The notes under the pieces are model-generated. The model had not been told where the DNA came from. It saw only the letters and a program-made list of their open reading frames with translations, and ran no database searches. DNA of 64,000 nucleotides, taken from Microbacterium testaceum. GTDB taxonomy: Bacteria > Actinomycetota > Actinomycetes > Actinomycetales > Microbacteriaceae. The DNA is taken from positions 186,001 to 250,000 of the forward strand of contig NZ_JAJGNJ010000006.1 of assembly GCF_020781835.1 (NCBI RefSeq), read 5' to 3'. The position numbers and the translations under genes are program-made. This document shows, piece by piece, positions 1 to 7,381 of the stretch (its first letter is position 1; the number at the start of each line of letters is the position of its first letter).

Positions 1-903
1 GTTGCCGTCCGCATCGATGGTTCCCGTACCAGCGATGTGCTCGCCGCCGGTCAGGTCGCCGGGCGACATCTTGTCGATGATGCCCAGCGCGAACATCATG
101 CCGGCGCTCGGGCCCCCGACGTTGTTGAGCCGGATCTGCACGTCGACCGGAAGGTCGAAACCCAGGGTGAGACCCACGCCGAGCAACCACTGCTGCTCAC
201 CGTTCACGTCGGTCAGCCGCGGCGTGACGGAGACGGAGCTCTCGGTGCCGTCGCGATCGATGCCCAGCGTCACGGGAGCACCCGCCCCGGTCTGGACGGC
301 CGCGCGCATCTCCTCCACGTTGGCGACCGGTGCGCCGTTGAGCGAAGTGATCACGTCGCCGAGATCGAGCACGCCGGCCGAGGCGCCGGCGTCGTCGACC
401 GTCCCGACCACAATGTCCTGGGGAACGTCATAGCCCAGCTCGCGCAGCGCCGCGGCGGAGGCCTCCAGCTGAGAGTCGCTCATCAGCGCGGCGTTCTCGG
501 TGTTGCGCTGCTCCGTCGACTGCCCCGAGGGGAAGATGCGTTCCAGCGGCACCACGGCGCGCGACGGATCGAACCACGCCTGCGCGAGTTCGATCCAGCT
601 CGGCGTGCGCTCGCGATTGCCGTTGACCTGCACGGTGAGCAGATCGAGCTGTCCCTCCGAAGGGGTGTCCTGCTCACCCGGGACCGTGATCAGCGGCACC
701 TCGTTGCCGTCGGCGTCCGGGGACGTGCCGAGCGTGTTGAGAACGGGCCCCGGCTGCTGGATGACGTACGGCGACGGCACGAACGTGAACACGAACAGGA
801 TCAGCGTGGCCACCACCAGCGACCACGCTCCGAAGACGGTCGACCGGCTCCAACGGCGCCGCGGGGCGGGCACGACGGAGACGTTCTCGTCGAAGAGGGT
901 CAC
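1..903 (-). CDS. PDZ / Lon-like (S16) membrane protease, C-terminus cut by window edge
   Basis: Read on the minus strand from a GTG at 903, preceded by an AAAGGTAGGA-like ribosome site; 301 codons are present and the reading continues past base 1. Residues about 20-45 form one membrane segment, so the protein is anchored with most of it outside the cytoplasm. The middle part has a PDZ-like stretch (AGVLDLGDVITSLNG), and the end shows the Lon-type peptidase serine in a GGPSAGMM motif; the catalytic lysine would lie beyond the window. This is the YlbL/Rv3194c-like family: short PDZ-Lon proteins of Gram-positive bacteria, proteolytic role inferred from the family. It is divergent from the DUF2342 gene at 1029, an arrangement I recall from other actinobacteria. 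Confidence 0.85.
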   Translation of the reverse strand, partial: MTLFDENVSVVPAPRRRWSRSTVFGAWSLVVATLILFVFTFVPSPYVIQQPGPVLNTLGTSPDADGNEVPLITVPGEQDTPSEGQLDLLTVQVNGNRERTPSWIELAQAWFDPSRAVVPLERIFPSGQSTEQRNTENAALMSDSQLEASAAALRELGYDVPQDIVVGTVDDAGASAGVLDLGDVITSLNGAPVANVEEMRAAVQTGAGAPVTLGIDRDGTESSVSVTPRLTDVNGEQQWLLGVGLTLGFDLPVDVQIRLNNVGGPSAGMMFALGIIDKMSPGDLTGGEHIAGTGTIDADGN

Positions 904-1028
904 GGGTCCTACCTTTGCCGGGTCGTTCGCGCGCGGCGTAAGCGGCGAGGGGCCGAGCCGAGGGAAGCGGGGAAACGTGCGACTAGCGTAGATGCCGTTC
1001 CCCTTGACCCGGCTGAAAGGCGGCTGAA

Positions 1029-2462
1029 GTGGCAGACGACGACCGGAACCCCGAGGAGGAGTTCCAGGAGCTCATGCGGCGCCTGATGTCGGGCGACATG
1101 TCGGGTCTCGACCCCGAGCAGCTCTCGCGCCTGTCCGGGATGCAGATCGACCCGGCCATGATGCAGGCGGTCATGAATCAGTTGCAAGGCGCTTTCTCCG
1201 GCGCGCAGGACGGTATCGACTGGAGCCTCGCCGAACGTCAGGCCCTGCATATCGCCAACCAGGACGGACTCGGCGTCTCCGCGGGGCAGCGCACCGACAT
1301 CGATCAGGCGTTCGCGCTCGCCGCCCTGTGGCTCGGCGAGGCGACGACGATCAGCGACCTCCCCCGACCGGCGAAAGCCGTGACGCGCGGCGCCTGGGTC
1401 AGCGCGACCCTGCCCGTGTGGCAGGAGCTGGCCGAGCCCGTCGCCACGAGCATCGCGGACGCTCTCACCGACGCGCTCGGACAGCAGGCCCCTGAGGACA
1501 TGCAGGAGATGATCGCCGGCGCGGGTCGGCTCATGCGCACCGTCGGCGGCTCGCTCTTCGCAACCCAGCTCGGCCACGTCGTCGGACGGCTATCGACCGA
1601 GGTGGTCGGCGGAGGCGACGTCGGCATCCCCGTGATGCCCGACGGCGACGCCGCCATCCTTCCGCAGAACTTCGCCGACTTCGGCCGCGACCTCGAGATC
1701 CCCGACGATCAGCTGGCGCTCTACCTCGCAACGCGGGAGCTGGCGCACGCGCGACTGTTCCGGCACGCCCGCTGGCTGCGACTGCACGTGATCTCGCAGG
1801 TACGGGAGTTCGCGCACGGCATCCGCGTCGACACCGACGCCCTCGAGGAGCTCGCCTCGCGCTTCGACCCCTCCCAGCCCGACGAATTGCGCAGCGCCCT
1901 CGAAAGCGGTGCGCTCCTGCCCCAGCGGTCCGAAGAGCAGACGGCGGCGCTCACGCGCCTGGAGAATCTGCTCGCCACCATCGAGGGCTGGGTCGACGTC
2001 GTCACCGAGGACGCCACCTCACGGCTCCCGTCGGCCGCACGTATCGCCGAGGCCGTGCGGCGCCGCCGCGCCGTCGGCGGACCCGCCGAACAGGCGCTCG
2101 GCTCGCTCGTCGGCCTGGAGTTGCGACCGCGGCGCATGCGCGAGGCCGCGGCGATGTGGCGCGCGGTCACCGACGCCGTCGGCGTCAGCGGGCGCGACGG
2201 GCTGTGGGACTACCCCGACCTCATGCCCTCGGCCGAGGACATCGACGACCACGCGGGCCTGGTCGCCCGGCTCACCGCCGCCTCGCGCGGAGAGGCGGCG
2301 CCGTCGGATGCCATGGACGACGCTCTCGCACAGCTGATCGCCGAGGAGACGGCGGGAGGGTCCGCCCCCGGCGACGCGTCCCCGGCGGGGCCGGATCGCT
2401 CGGCGGACGACGCACCGCGCGACGACGACGACCCGACGCCCGGCGACCAGCGGCCGGTCTGA
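1029..2462 (+). CDS. DUF2342-family putative zinc-dependent metalloprotease
   Basis: 477 residues from a GTG at 1029 with GAAAGGCGG just upstream. The protein starts with an acidic low-complexity stretch, and the central segment carries the family hallmark TRELAHARLFRHARWLR followed by a second helix with REFAHG, giving clustered Glu and His residues suited to metal binding. The family is annotated as a zinc-dependent metalloprotease, but I know of no defined substrate. The C-terminal 50 residues are Ala/Asp/Pro-rich and probably disordered. No signal peptide or membrane segment. It ends 7 bases before a strong hairpin at 2469-2505, so it is probably transcribed alone. Function rests on family assignment. 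Confidence 0.85.
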   Translation: MADDDRNPEEEFQELMRRLMSGDMSGLDPEQLSRLSGMQIDPAMMQAVMNQLQGAFSGAQDGIDWSLAERQALHIANQDGLGVSAGQRTDIDQAFALAALWLGEATTISDLPRPAKAVTRGAWVSATLPVWQELAEPVATSIADALTDALGQQAPEDMQEMIAGAGRLMRTVGGSLFATQLGHVVGRLSTEVVGGGDVGIPVMPDGDAAILPQNFADFGRDLEIPDDQLALYLATRELAHARLFRHARWLRLHVISQVREFAHGIRVDTDALEELASRFDPSQPDELRSALESGALLPQRSEEQTAALTRLENLLATIEGWVDVVTEDATSRLPSAARIAEAVRRRRAVGGPAEQALGSLVGLELRPRRMREAAAMWRAVTDAVGVSGRDGLWDYPDLMPSAEDIDDHAGLVARLTAASRGEAAPSDAMDDALAQLIAEETAGGSAPGDASPAGPDRSADDAPRDDDDPTPGDQRPV

Positions 2463-2468
2463 TCGCTC

Positions 2469-2505
2469 CTCCCCAGGGGCCCTTCCCCGATCGGGCCCTG
2501 GGGAG
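2469..2505 (+). terminator. Hairpin terminator after DUF2342 gene
   Basis: Arms 2469-2482 and 2493-2505 pair over 13 bp with one bulged G and a 10-nt loop. There is no clear T-tract, as usual for high-GC actinobacteria. It lies right behind the stop codon at 2460-2462. Confidence 0.65.
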
Positions 2506-2544
2506 AACCGGGGCCGACGCCACCGGGCGCGTCATCATCGGGGC

Positions 2545-3393
2545 ATGCTCCGACTCGACCCCTCCGCTCCACCCCTCTGGCGGCACGACGGAACCGTGCA
2601 GTTCGGTTCCCCGTCACGGGCCCACCTCTCGCACCGGTTCCCCTGGACCGACGCCGCGCTGAGCGCGCTCGAGGCCGGGACGTCGCGCGCCGCCCTCCGC
2701 GCCCTCGTCCGCGTGCACGGCGGCGCCGACCGCGACGCCGACGACCTGATCGGACAGCTCTCTCCGGCGCTGCTGCGAAGACGGCGCACCTCTCCCCTCG
2801 TGCTGCAGGTCTCCGACGATCTGCCGTCCGCGGCGGTCCGTGTCGTGCTCGCCACCCTGCCCGCCCGCACCCCCGTCATCGACTGGGCGGGTCCAGCGAC
2901 GCACGCCGCACCCGAGGGCAGCCGGGTGGTGCTGTTGGCCGCCCACCGTCTCGATCCGAGGCGGGCGGTCGATCTGGCGCGCCACGACGTGGTCCACCTG
3001 CCGCTCGTGCTCAGCGGCTCGACAGCGACCGTCGGCCCGGTCATCGCTCCCGGGCTGACGGCGTGCCTCAGCTGCTTGGATGCCGGTCGCCGACGGGAAG
3101 ATCCGGCCTGGCCGCTCATCGCCGCGCAGCTGCTCGCACGGCCCAAACCCGACGTCGATGTCGCGCTGTCCGTGGAAGCGGCACGCGCGGCCCGGCACCT
3201 CCTCAGCGGTCGGATCGACTCCGTGACCCGCTCCCTGCACCTGCGCGTCGACTCGCTCCAGCGGGTCTGGCGAACGCATCGGCCGAGCGCAGACTGCCGC
3301 TGCCGATCTCTCGAAGAAAACGCGACGGGATCCGCTCCGTTCGACCTCGCCCGCGTGACCAGCTCACCGACAGCGTTCGCGCGGCCCGCGTGA
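2545..3393 (+). CDS. ThiF-like / TOMM leader-binding (cyclodehydratase-type) protein, no RiPP partners
   Basis: 282 residues from ATG 2545. The sequence resembles the E1-like partner proteins of azoline cyclodehydratases: a poorly conserved N-terminal winged-helix-like part, then a Rossmann-like half with GLTACLSCLD (Cys174, Cys177) and a C-terminal CRC (Cys251, Cys253), which together could form a structural zinc site. No ATP-binding GxGxxG adenylation motif is evident. No YcaO, dehydrogenase or precursor-peptide gene is nearby, so its role is unknown; actinobacteria carry such lone genes beside uvrD2. The last 191 bp run antisense through the 3' end of uvrD2 (3203-3393). Family assignment moderate, function not assigned. 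Confidence 0.7.
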   Translation: MLRLDPSAPPLWRHDGTVQFGSPSRAHLSHRFPWTDAALSALEAGTSRAALRALVRVHGGADRDADDLIGQLSPALLRRRRTSPLVLQVSDDLPSAAVRVVLATLPARTPVIDWAGPATHAAPEGSRVVLLAAHRLDPRRAVDLARHDVVHLPLVLSGSTATVGPVIAPGLTACLSCLDAGRRREDPAWPLIAAQLLARPKPDVDVALSVEAARAARHLLSGRIDSVTRSLHLRVDSLQRVWRTHRPSADCRCRSLEENATGSAPFDLARVTSSPTAFARPA

Positions 3394-4957
3394 TGCCGAC
3401 GTACGCGAGCCGTCGCTCCTCGTCCACCGCCTCGAACGTCTGGGCGTACGAGATCGGCAGCAGGCCCTCGCTCACCCCGATGAGGTGGACGTGATCCCAC
3501 TCCAGGCCCTTCGCCGCGTGCAGTGTCGCGAGCGTGACCGTGCGGGTCGCCGGCTCGTGCTGATCCTTCGCGCGGGCCTGCAGATCGTCGGTGAACGAGC
3601 GCAGGTCGGTGCCCGCCGGAGCTTCCTCGGCGAGCCGGAGAAGAGCGGCGCGGGCTTCCCACGCGTCGCGCAGCGCTCCGCCCGCGGCGGGCGGTTCGTC
3701 GGTGAGACCGACGCTGCGAAGCACATCGCGGACGGTGGCGAGGAATCCGGTCTCGACGGGCGCCACCGACGCGGCGCGCAGCGCCATGAGCGCCTGCCGC
3801 ACCTCGGGGAGGTCGAAGAACTTCCGGCCGCCGAGCACCGTCGCGGCGATCGACTGCTTCGCCAGAGCGCTCAGCAGGACGGCGGACTGCGCGTGCGAGC
3901 GATAGAGGACGGCGATCGCCCGTGGGTCGGTCCCCGCGCGGACGGCCTCAGCGATCGCCGCGGCGACGCCCTCGGCCTCGGCTTCCTCGTCGTCGTAGGC
4001 GCGCACGGTCGGGATCGGAGCGTCCTCCGGCGCCGCGGCGACGAGCTCCAGGGCACCCGCGCGCCCGCGCATGAGGTCGTTGGCGACGGCGAGAACGGCG
4101 GCGGAGGAGCGATAGTTTCGCTCGAGACGCACGACCCGCGCGTCTTCGTGGACGTGGTCGAATTCGAGCAGGTACCGAGAGTCCGCACCGGTGAACGAGT
4201 AGATCGTTTGGCTCGCGTCGCCGACGACGCACAGATCGCGACGGTCCCCCAGCCACAGCTCCAGCAGGCGGTTCTGCAACGGCGAGACATCCTGGTACTC
4301 GTCCACCGTGAAGTGCCGATACTGCTCGCGCACCGCTGCGGCCACGCGGGGCTCCGCCTCGATCATGCCCGCGCACGTGAGCAGGACGTCCTCGAAGTCC
4401 ATCTGCCGGCGCTCGTCCTTGAGCTTCTCGTACGCGTGCTGCAGGGCGACGACCTGATCGACGTTCAAGCGCCCGATGCCGCCGGGGCGATCGGACGCGT
4501 ATTGCTCGATCGAGCGCATCGTGACCTTCCGCCACTCGATCTCGCCCGCCACGTCCCGCAGGGTCGCCGTGTCCGGGGCGAGGCCCACGCCGTCGGCGGC
4601 GTGGGCGAGCATCCGCACCTTGTTGTCGATGATCGTCGGCGCCTGGTCGCCCGCGAGGGTCGGCCAGAAGAAGTTCACCTGCGCCAGCGCCGCGGCATGG
4701 AACGTCCGCGCCGACACCCCCGTGACCCCAAGGGCCCGCAGTCGACCGCGCATCTCCCCGGCCGCCTTCGCCGTGAACGTCACCGCCATCACCCGCTGGG
4801 GCGAGTACGCCCCCGTGTCGACACCGTGGGCAATTCGCCGAGTGATGACGCGGGTCTTCCCGGTCCCCGCGCCCGCGAGCACGCACACCGGACCGCGGAG
4901 CGCCCGGGCCGCCTCGAGCTGATGCTCGTCGAGACCGCTCAGTGGATCCGCGCTCAC
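3203..4957 (-). CDS. uvrD2: ATP-dependent DNA helicase UvrD2 (SF1)
   Basis: 584 residues from GTG 4957. SF1A motifs run in order: Walker A AGAGTGKT (residues 28-35), motif Ia TFTAKAAGEM, motif II VDEYQD, motif III GDASQTIYSFTGA, motif IV RNYRSS, motif V TLHAAKGLEWD and motif VI YVGITRAAR. It unwinds 3'-5' in DNA repair. The open frame extends upstream to 5167, but I chose 4957 because the start overlaps the nudC stop (ATGTGA), implying translational coupling. The protein ends about 32 residues after the core. It lacks the HRDC and tetracysteine extension described for the mycobacterial enzyme. The final 62 residues, including motif VI, overlap the convergent gene at 2545-3393. Confidence 0.93.
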   Translation of the reverse strand: MSADPLSGLDEHQLEAARALRGPVCVLAGAGTGKTRVITRRIAHGVDTGAYSPQRVMAVTFTAKAAGEMRGRLRALGVTGVSARTFHAAALAQVNFFWPTLAGDQAPTIIDNKVRMLAHAADGVGLAPDTATLRDVAGEIEWRKVTMRSIEQYASDRPGGIGRLNVDQVVALQHAYEKLKDERRQMDFEDVLLTCAGMIEAEPRVAAAVREQYRHFTVDEYQDVSPLQNRLLELWLGDRRDLCVVGDASQTIYSFTGADSRYLLEFDHVHEDARVVRLERNYRSSAAVLAVANDLMRGRAGALELVAAAPEDAPIPTVRAYDDEEAEAEGVAAAIAEAVRAGTDPRAIAVLYRSHAQSAVLLSALAKQSIAATVLGGRKFFDLPEVRQALMALRAASVAPVETGFLATVRDVLRSVGLTDEPPAAGGALRDAWEARAALLRLAEEAPAGTDLRSFTDDLQARAKDQHEPATRTVTLATLHAAKGLEWDHVHLIGVSEGLLPISYAQTFEAVDEERRLAYVGITRAARTLSVSWSRGRGRTERIPSRFLREIGSGSLRSADAFARPAGASRRAGAGSGSRSRSDR

Positions 4958-5865
4958 ATCAGGCCCCGGTACCAGTCGTCGATCAACCGGTGGGCGATGG
5001 ATGCCGTACCGGGAAGCTGTATCGCACTCTCGCCGCGCAGTGCGGCCCCGATCTCGGCTCTGTCGAACCAGCGCACCTCGACGATCTCCTCGCCGTCGGC
5101 GCGGGCCTCGTCGTCGCTGAGCGCCGTCGCCCGGAAGCCCAGCATCAACGATCGCGGGTACGGCCACACCTGCGACCCGCGGTACCGGATGTCGCCCAGG
5201 CGCACACCGGCCTCTTCGCAGATCTCACGCGCGACGGTGTCCTCGAGCGACTCCCCGGCCTCGGCGAATCCCGCGAAGCACGAGTACCGGCTGCCGCCCC
5301 AGGCCGCGTTCGCGCCGAGGAGGATGCGATCAGGATCGTCCGCCGACGACACGAGCACGATGACCGCGGGATCCGTGCGCGGGAAGTGTTCCCGTCCGCA
5401 CCGCGGGCAGTGTCGCGACCATCCGCCCTGGCGAAGGACCGTAGCCGTCCCGCACGCCGGGCAGAAAGCCGCATCACGTAACCAGCCCGCGAGCGCGACC
5501 GCCGTCCCGAGGATCTCGGCTTCATCCGCCGAGAGGTCGCCTCCCACGGCGCGCAGCGGTGCCCACCGGGCCCCGCCGGGCACCTCGACGGCCGCCCCCT
5601 CGTCGACCACCGCGAGAAGCAGTGCCGACCCGTTCGAGGCCCGGCCGAGGAAGGCCCATTCGCGGGCGTCGGTGACGGCAGACACCGGAACCAGGACGAG
5701 ACGCGCGTCCACCACCGGAGCAGCGTCGCCGTGGATCACCAGGACGGCCGTGTCAGAGACTTCCCTCAGTGCGTCGAGCAGTCCGTCGACGTCACGCTCC
5801 GCCCCGGCTCGATCGAGCGCTCCGCCCGGCCAGGAACCGGGGACCGTGGGAACGGACAGCGGCAT
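4954..5865 (-). CDS. nudC: NAD+ diphosphatase NudC
   Basis: 303 residues. A zinc ribbon is formed by Cys135, Cys138, Cys153 and Cys156 (CPACG and CPRCG), followed by the FPRTDPAVI strand and a complete Nudix box at residues 199-221 (GX5EX7REICEEAGV). Downstream SQVWPYPRSLML matches the SQPWPFP array that marks the NADH/deNADding subfamily, with a P-to-V change. The enzyme cleaves NAD(H) to NMN(H) and AMP and can remove NAD caps from RNA (family knowledge). ATG 5865 has a GAGAGGTG ribosome site. Its stop overlaps the uvrD2 start by 4 bases. It is divergent from the phosphotransferase-like gene at 5930. Confidence 0.93.
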   Translation of the reverse strand: MPLSVPTVPGSWPGGALDRAGAERDVDGLLDALREVSDTAVLVIHGDAAPVVDARLVLVPVSAVTDAREWAFLGRASNGSALLLAVVDEGAAVEVPGGARWAPLRAVGGDLSADEAEILGTAVALAGWLRDAAFCPACGTATVLRQGGWSRHCPRCGREHFPRTDPAVIVLVSSADDPDRILLGANAAWGGSRYSCFAGFAEAGESLEDTVAREICEEAGVRLGDIRYRGSQVWPYPRSLMLGFRATALSDDEARADGEEIVEVRWFDRAEIGAALRGESAIQLPGTASIAHRLIDDWYRGLM

Positions 5866-5917
5866 CGAACACCTCTCTCAAGGGCGTGGCGCGGGGGGAT
5901 CGGGCGAGCGACCGACC

Positions 5918-5923
5918 TACCCT
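5918..5923 (+). promoter_or_regulatory. -10 box TACCCT, leaderless start of 5930 gene
   Basis: TACCCT ends 6 nt before ATG 5930, the spacing at which transcription would begin at or near the start codon. No ribosome site is visible in the gap. Inferred leaderless mRNA. Confidence 0.45.
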
Positions 5924-5929
5924 GGGGGC

Positions 5930-7336
5930 ATGGCACGCTCGCCCCTCACTCTAGCCGCGTCCGCGACAGCGGCCCTGCCCCGCATCGGTGTGACGAGCGC
6001 CGCCCCGCTCACCGAGAACGCCGGCGGGCGATTCGACTCCGCGCTCATCTCGCTCGAGGACGGACGCACGGTGGTCGTCCGGATGCCGACGAGCGAGGAC
6101 ACCGCTGCCGACCTCGCCGCCGAGTCTCGCGCTCTGCACGCCTTGACGTCCGGGGTGCGCGCCCTGTTGCCGTTCGCCGCGCCGCAGGTGGTGGGCGAGA
6201 GCGGCAGCGGCGCGAATCGTGTGCTCGTGGTCGACGTCATCGACGGCTACCGCATCGATCCGGCCGAGCTGCCCAAGGGGCCGGGGTACGCACCGGCCAT
6301 CGGTGGAGCCCTCGCCGCCGTCCACGCCCTCCCGGTCTCGATCGTGCGCACCGATGGGCTGCCGGTCCGTGCACCGGAACAGGTGCGCGACGACGTCGCC
6401 CGCCTTCTCGACCGCGCCGATGCCACCGGACGCGTGCCCGACGGCCTGATGATGCGCTGGCGACGCGCCCTGCACGAGGCGGACCTGTGGCGGTTCGAGT
6501 CGGCGGTCGTGCTCGGCGGTGCGACCAGCGCCTCGATCCTGCTCGTCGACGACGCGGACGGTGTTCCTCGGGTCAGCGGCATCCTGGACTGGGCGGGACT
6601 CAGTGTCGGGGACCCGGCCGTCGACCTGCGGTGGCTCGCGTCCGCGCCGACCGCGATCGACGATGTCTACGAGGGGTACGCGGCATCCGGTGAGCGCTCC
6701 CCCGATCCGCTCCTGCGCGAGCGGGCGCGCCTGTACGCCGAGCTGGAGTTCGCCAAGTGGCTCGTGCACGGTCACGACGCGGGGGAATCCGAGGTCGTCG
6801 CGGACGCCGTCGCGCTCCTAGAGGCTCTCGCCGAGGGTGTGCGGGGAGACCACATCGTCCCGACGACGCGTTCCGACATCGACGACGCCCTGGCACTGGT
6901 CGAGCGCGTGCCTCCCGCCGCGGCGTCGACGATCGACACGTCGATGCAGACCGACGCCTACGACCCCGAGGCCCTGTCGCTCTACCTTTCGGTCGAGCGG
7001 GACCGCGAGGCGGCCGCCGCCGCCCTCGCCGAGGCGCAGGCGAACACTGCGCAGGGCGCGACCACCGACTTCGGCGTGAGCGACGTCGACGACGCCGAAC
7101 CCGGCCCCACCGCTCCCATCGACCTGGAGGGCTGGACGCCCGCAACAGCCTCGCGCGAAGCGGCCGAGGCCGCGACCGATGGAACGGGCGACGGCCCCGC
7201 GCGCAGAGACGCGTCTCAGACCGGCGAGGTCATCGACGCCGCGACGCTCCATGAGGCGATCGACGACGAAGAGGACGCCGCACGCGCCACCCGCGCGGCG
7301 CTCCGTCGGTGGGGTGTCGCGCGCGACGGCGCCTGA
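5930..7336 (+). CDS. APH-family phosphotransferase-like protein with degenerate catalytic loop
   Basis: 468 residues from ATG 5930. The N-terminal half follows the aminoglycoside/macrolide phosphotransferase fold: a VVRMP nucleotide-lobe strand with a following Glu, a hinge-like VLVVDVIDG, and a metal-binding ILDWAGLSVGDPAVDL (Asp220). However, the catalytic HGDxxxxN loop reads GGATSASI at residues 196-203, so the general-base Asp and the metal-binding Asn are both missing. I therefore infer a pseudokinase or a protein that binds without phosphorylating. The C-terminal 120 residues are Ala/Asp/Glu-rich and likely disordered, ending in a short helix. It sits between nudC and adnB, convergent to adnB; no resistance role can be claimed. 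Confidence 0.75.
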   Translation: MARSPLTLAASATAALPRIGVTSAAPLTENAGGRFDSALISLEDGRTVVVRMPTSEDTAADLAAESRALHALTSGVRALLPFAAPQVVGESGSGANRVLVVDVIDGYRIDPAELPKGPGYAPAIGGALAAVHALPVSIVRTDGLPVRAPEQVRDDVARLLDRADATGRVPDGLMMRWRRALHEADLWRFESAVVLGGATSASILLVDDADGVPRVSGILDWAGLSVGDPAVDLRWLASAPTAIDDVYEGYAASGERSPDPLLRERARLYAELEFAKWLVHGHDAGESEVVADAVALLEALAEGVRGDHIVPTTRSDIDDALALVERVPPAAASTIDTSMQTDAYDPEALSLYLSVERDREAAAAALAEAQANTAQGATTDFGVSDVDDAEPGPTAPIDLEGWTPATASREAAEAATDGTGDGPARRDASQTGEVIDAATLHEAIDDEEDAARATRAALRRWGVARDGA

Positions 7337-7381
7337 TCTGCGCGGGTCGCCGGCTCTCGCCCGCCGCGTCTGGACCGGACC

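Noticed and set aside
2545..3393. RiPP (TOMM) biosynthesis cluster
   Set aside because: Only the leader-binding-like protein is present; there is no YcaO, dehydrogenase or precursor peptide in the window.
3485..7336. A 1283-codon plus-strand open frame
   Set aside because: It runs antisense through uvrD2 and nudC, which have full motif sets. Only its last 468 codons (from 5930) are a real gene; the rest is a high-GC shadow.
5930..7336. Aminoglycoside or macrolide resistance kinase
   Set aside because: The catalytic Asp and Asn are missing, so a resistance call is not supported.
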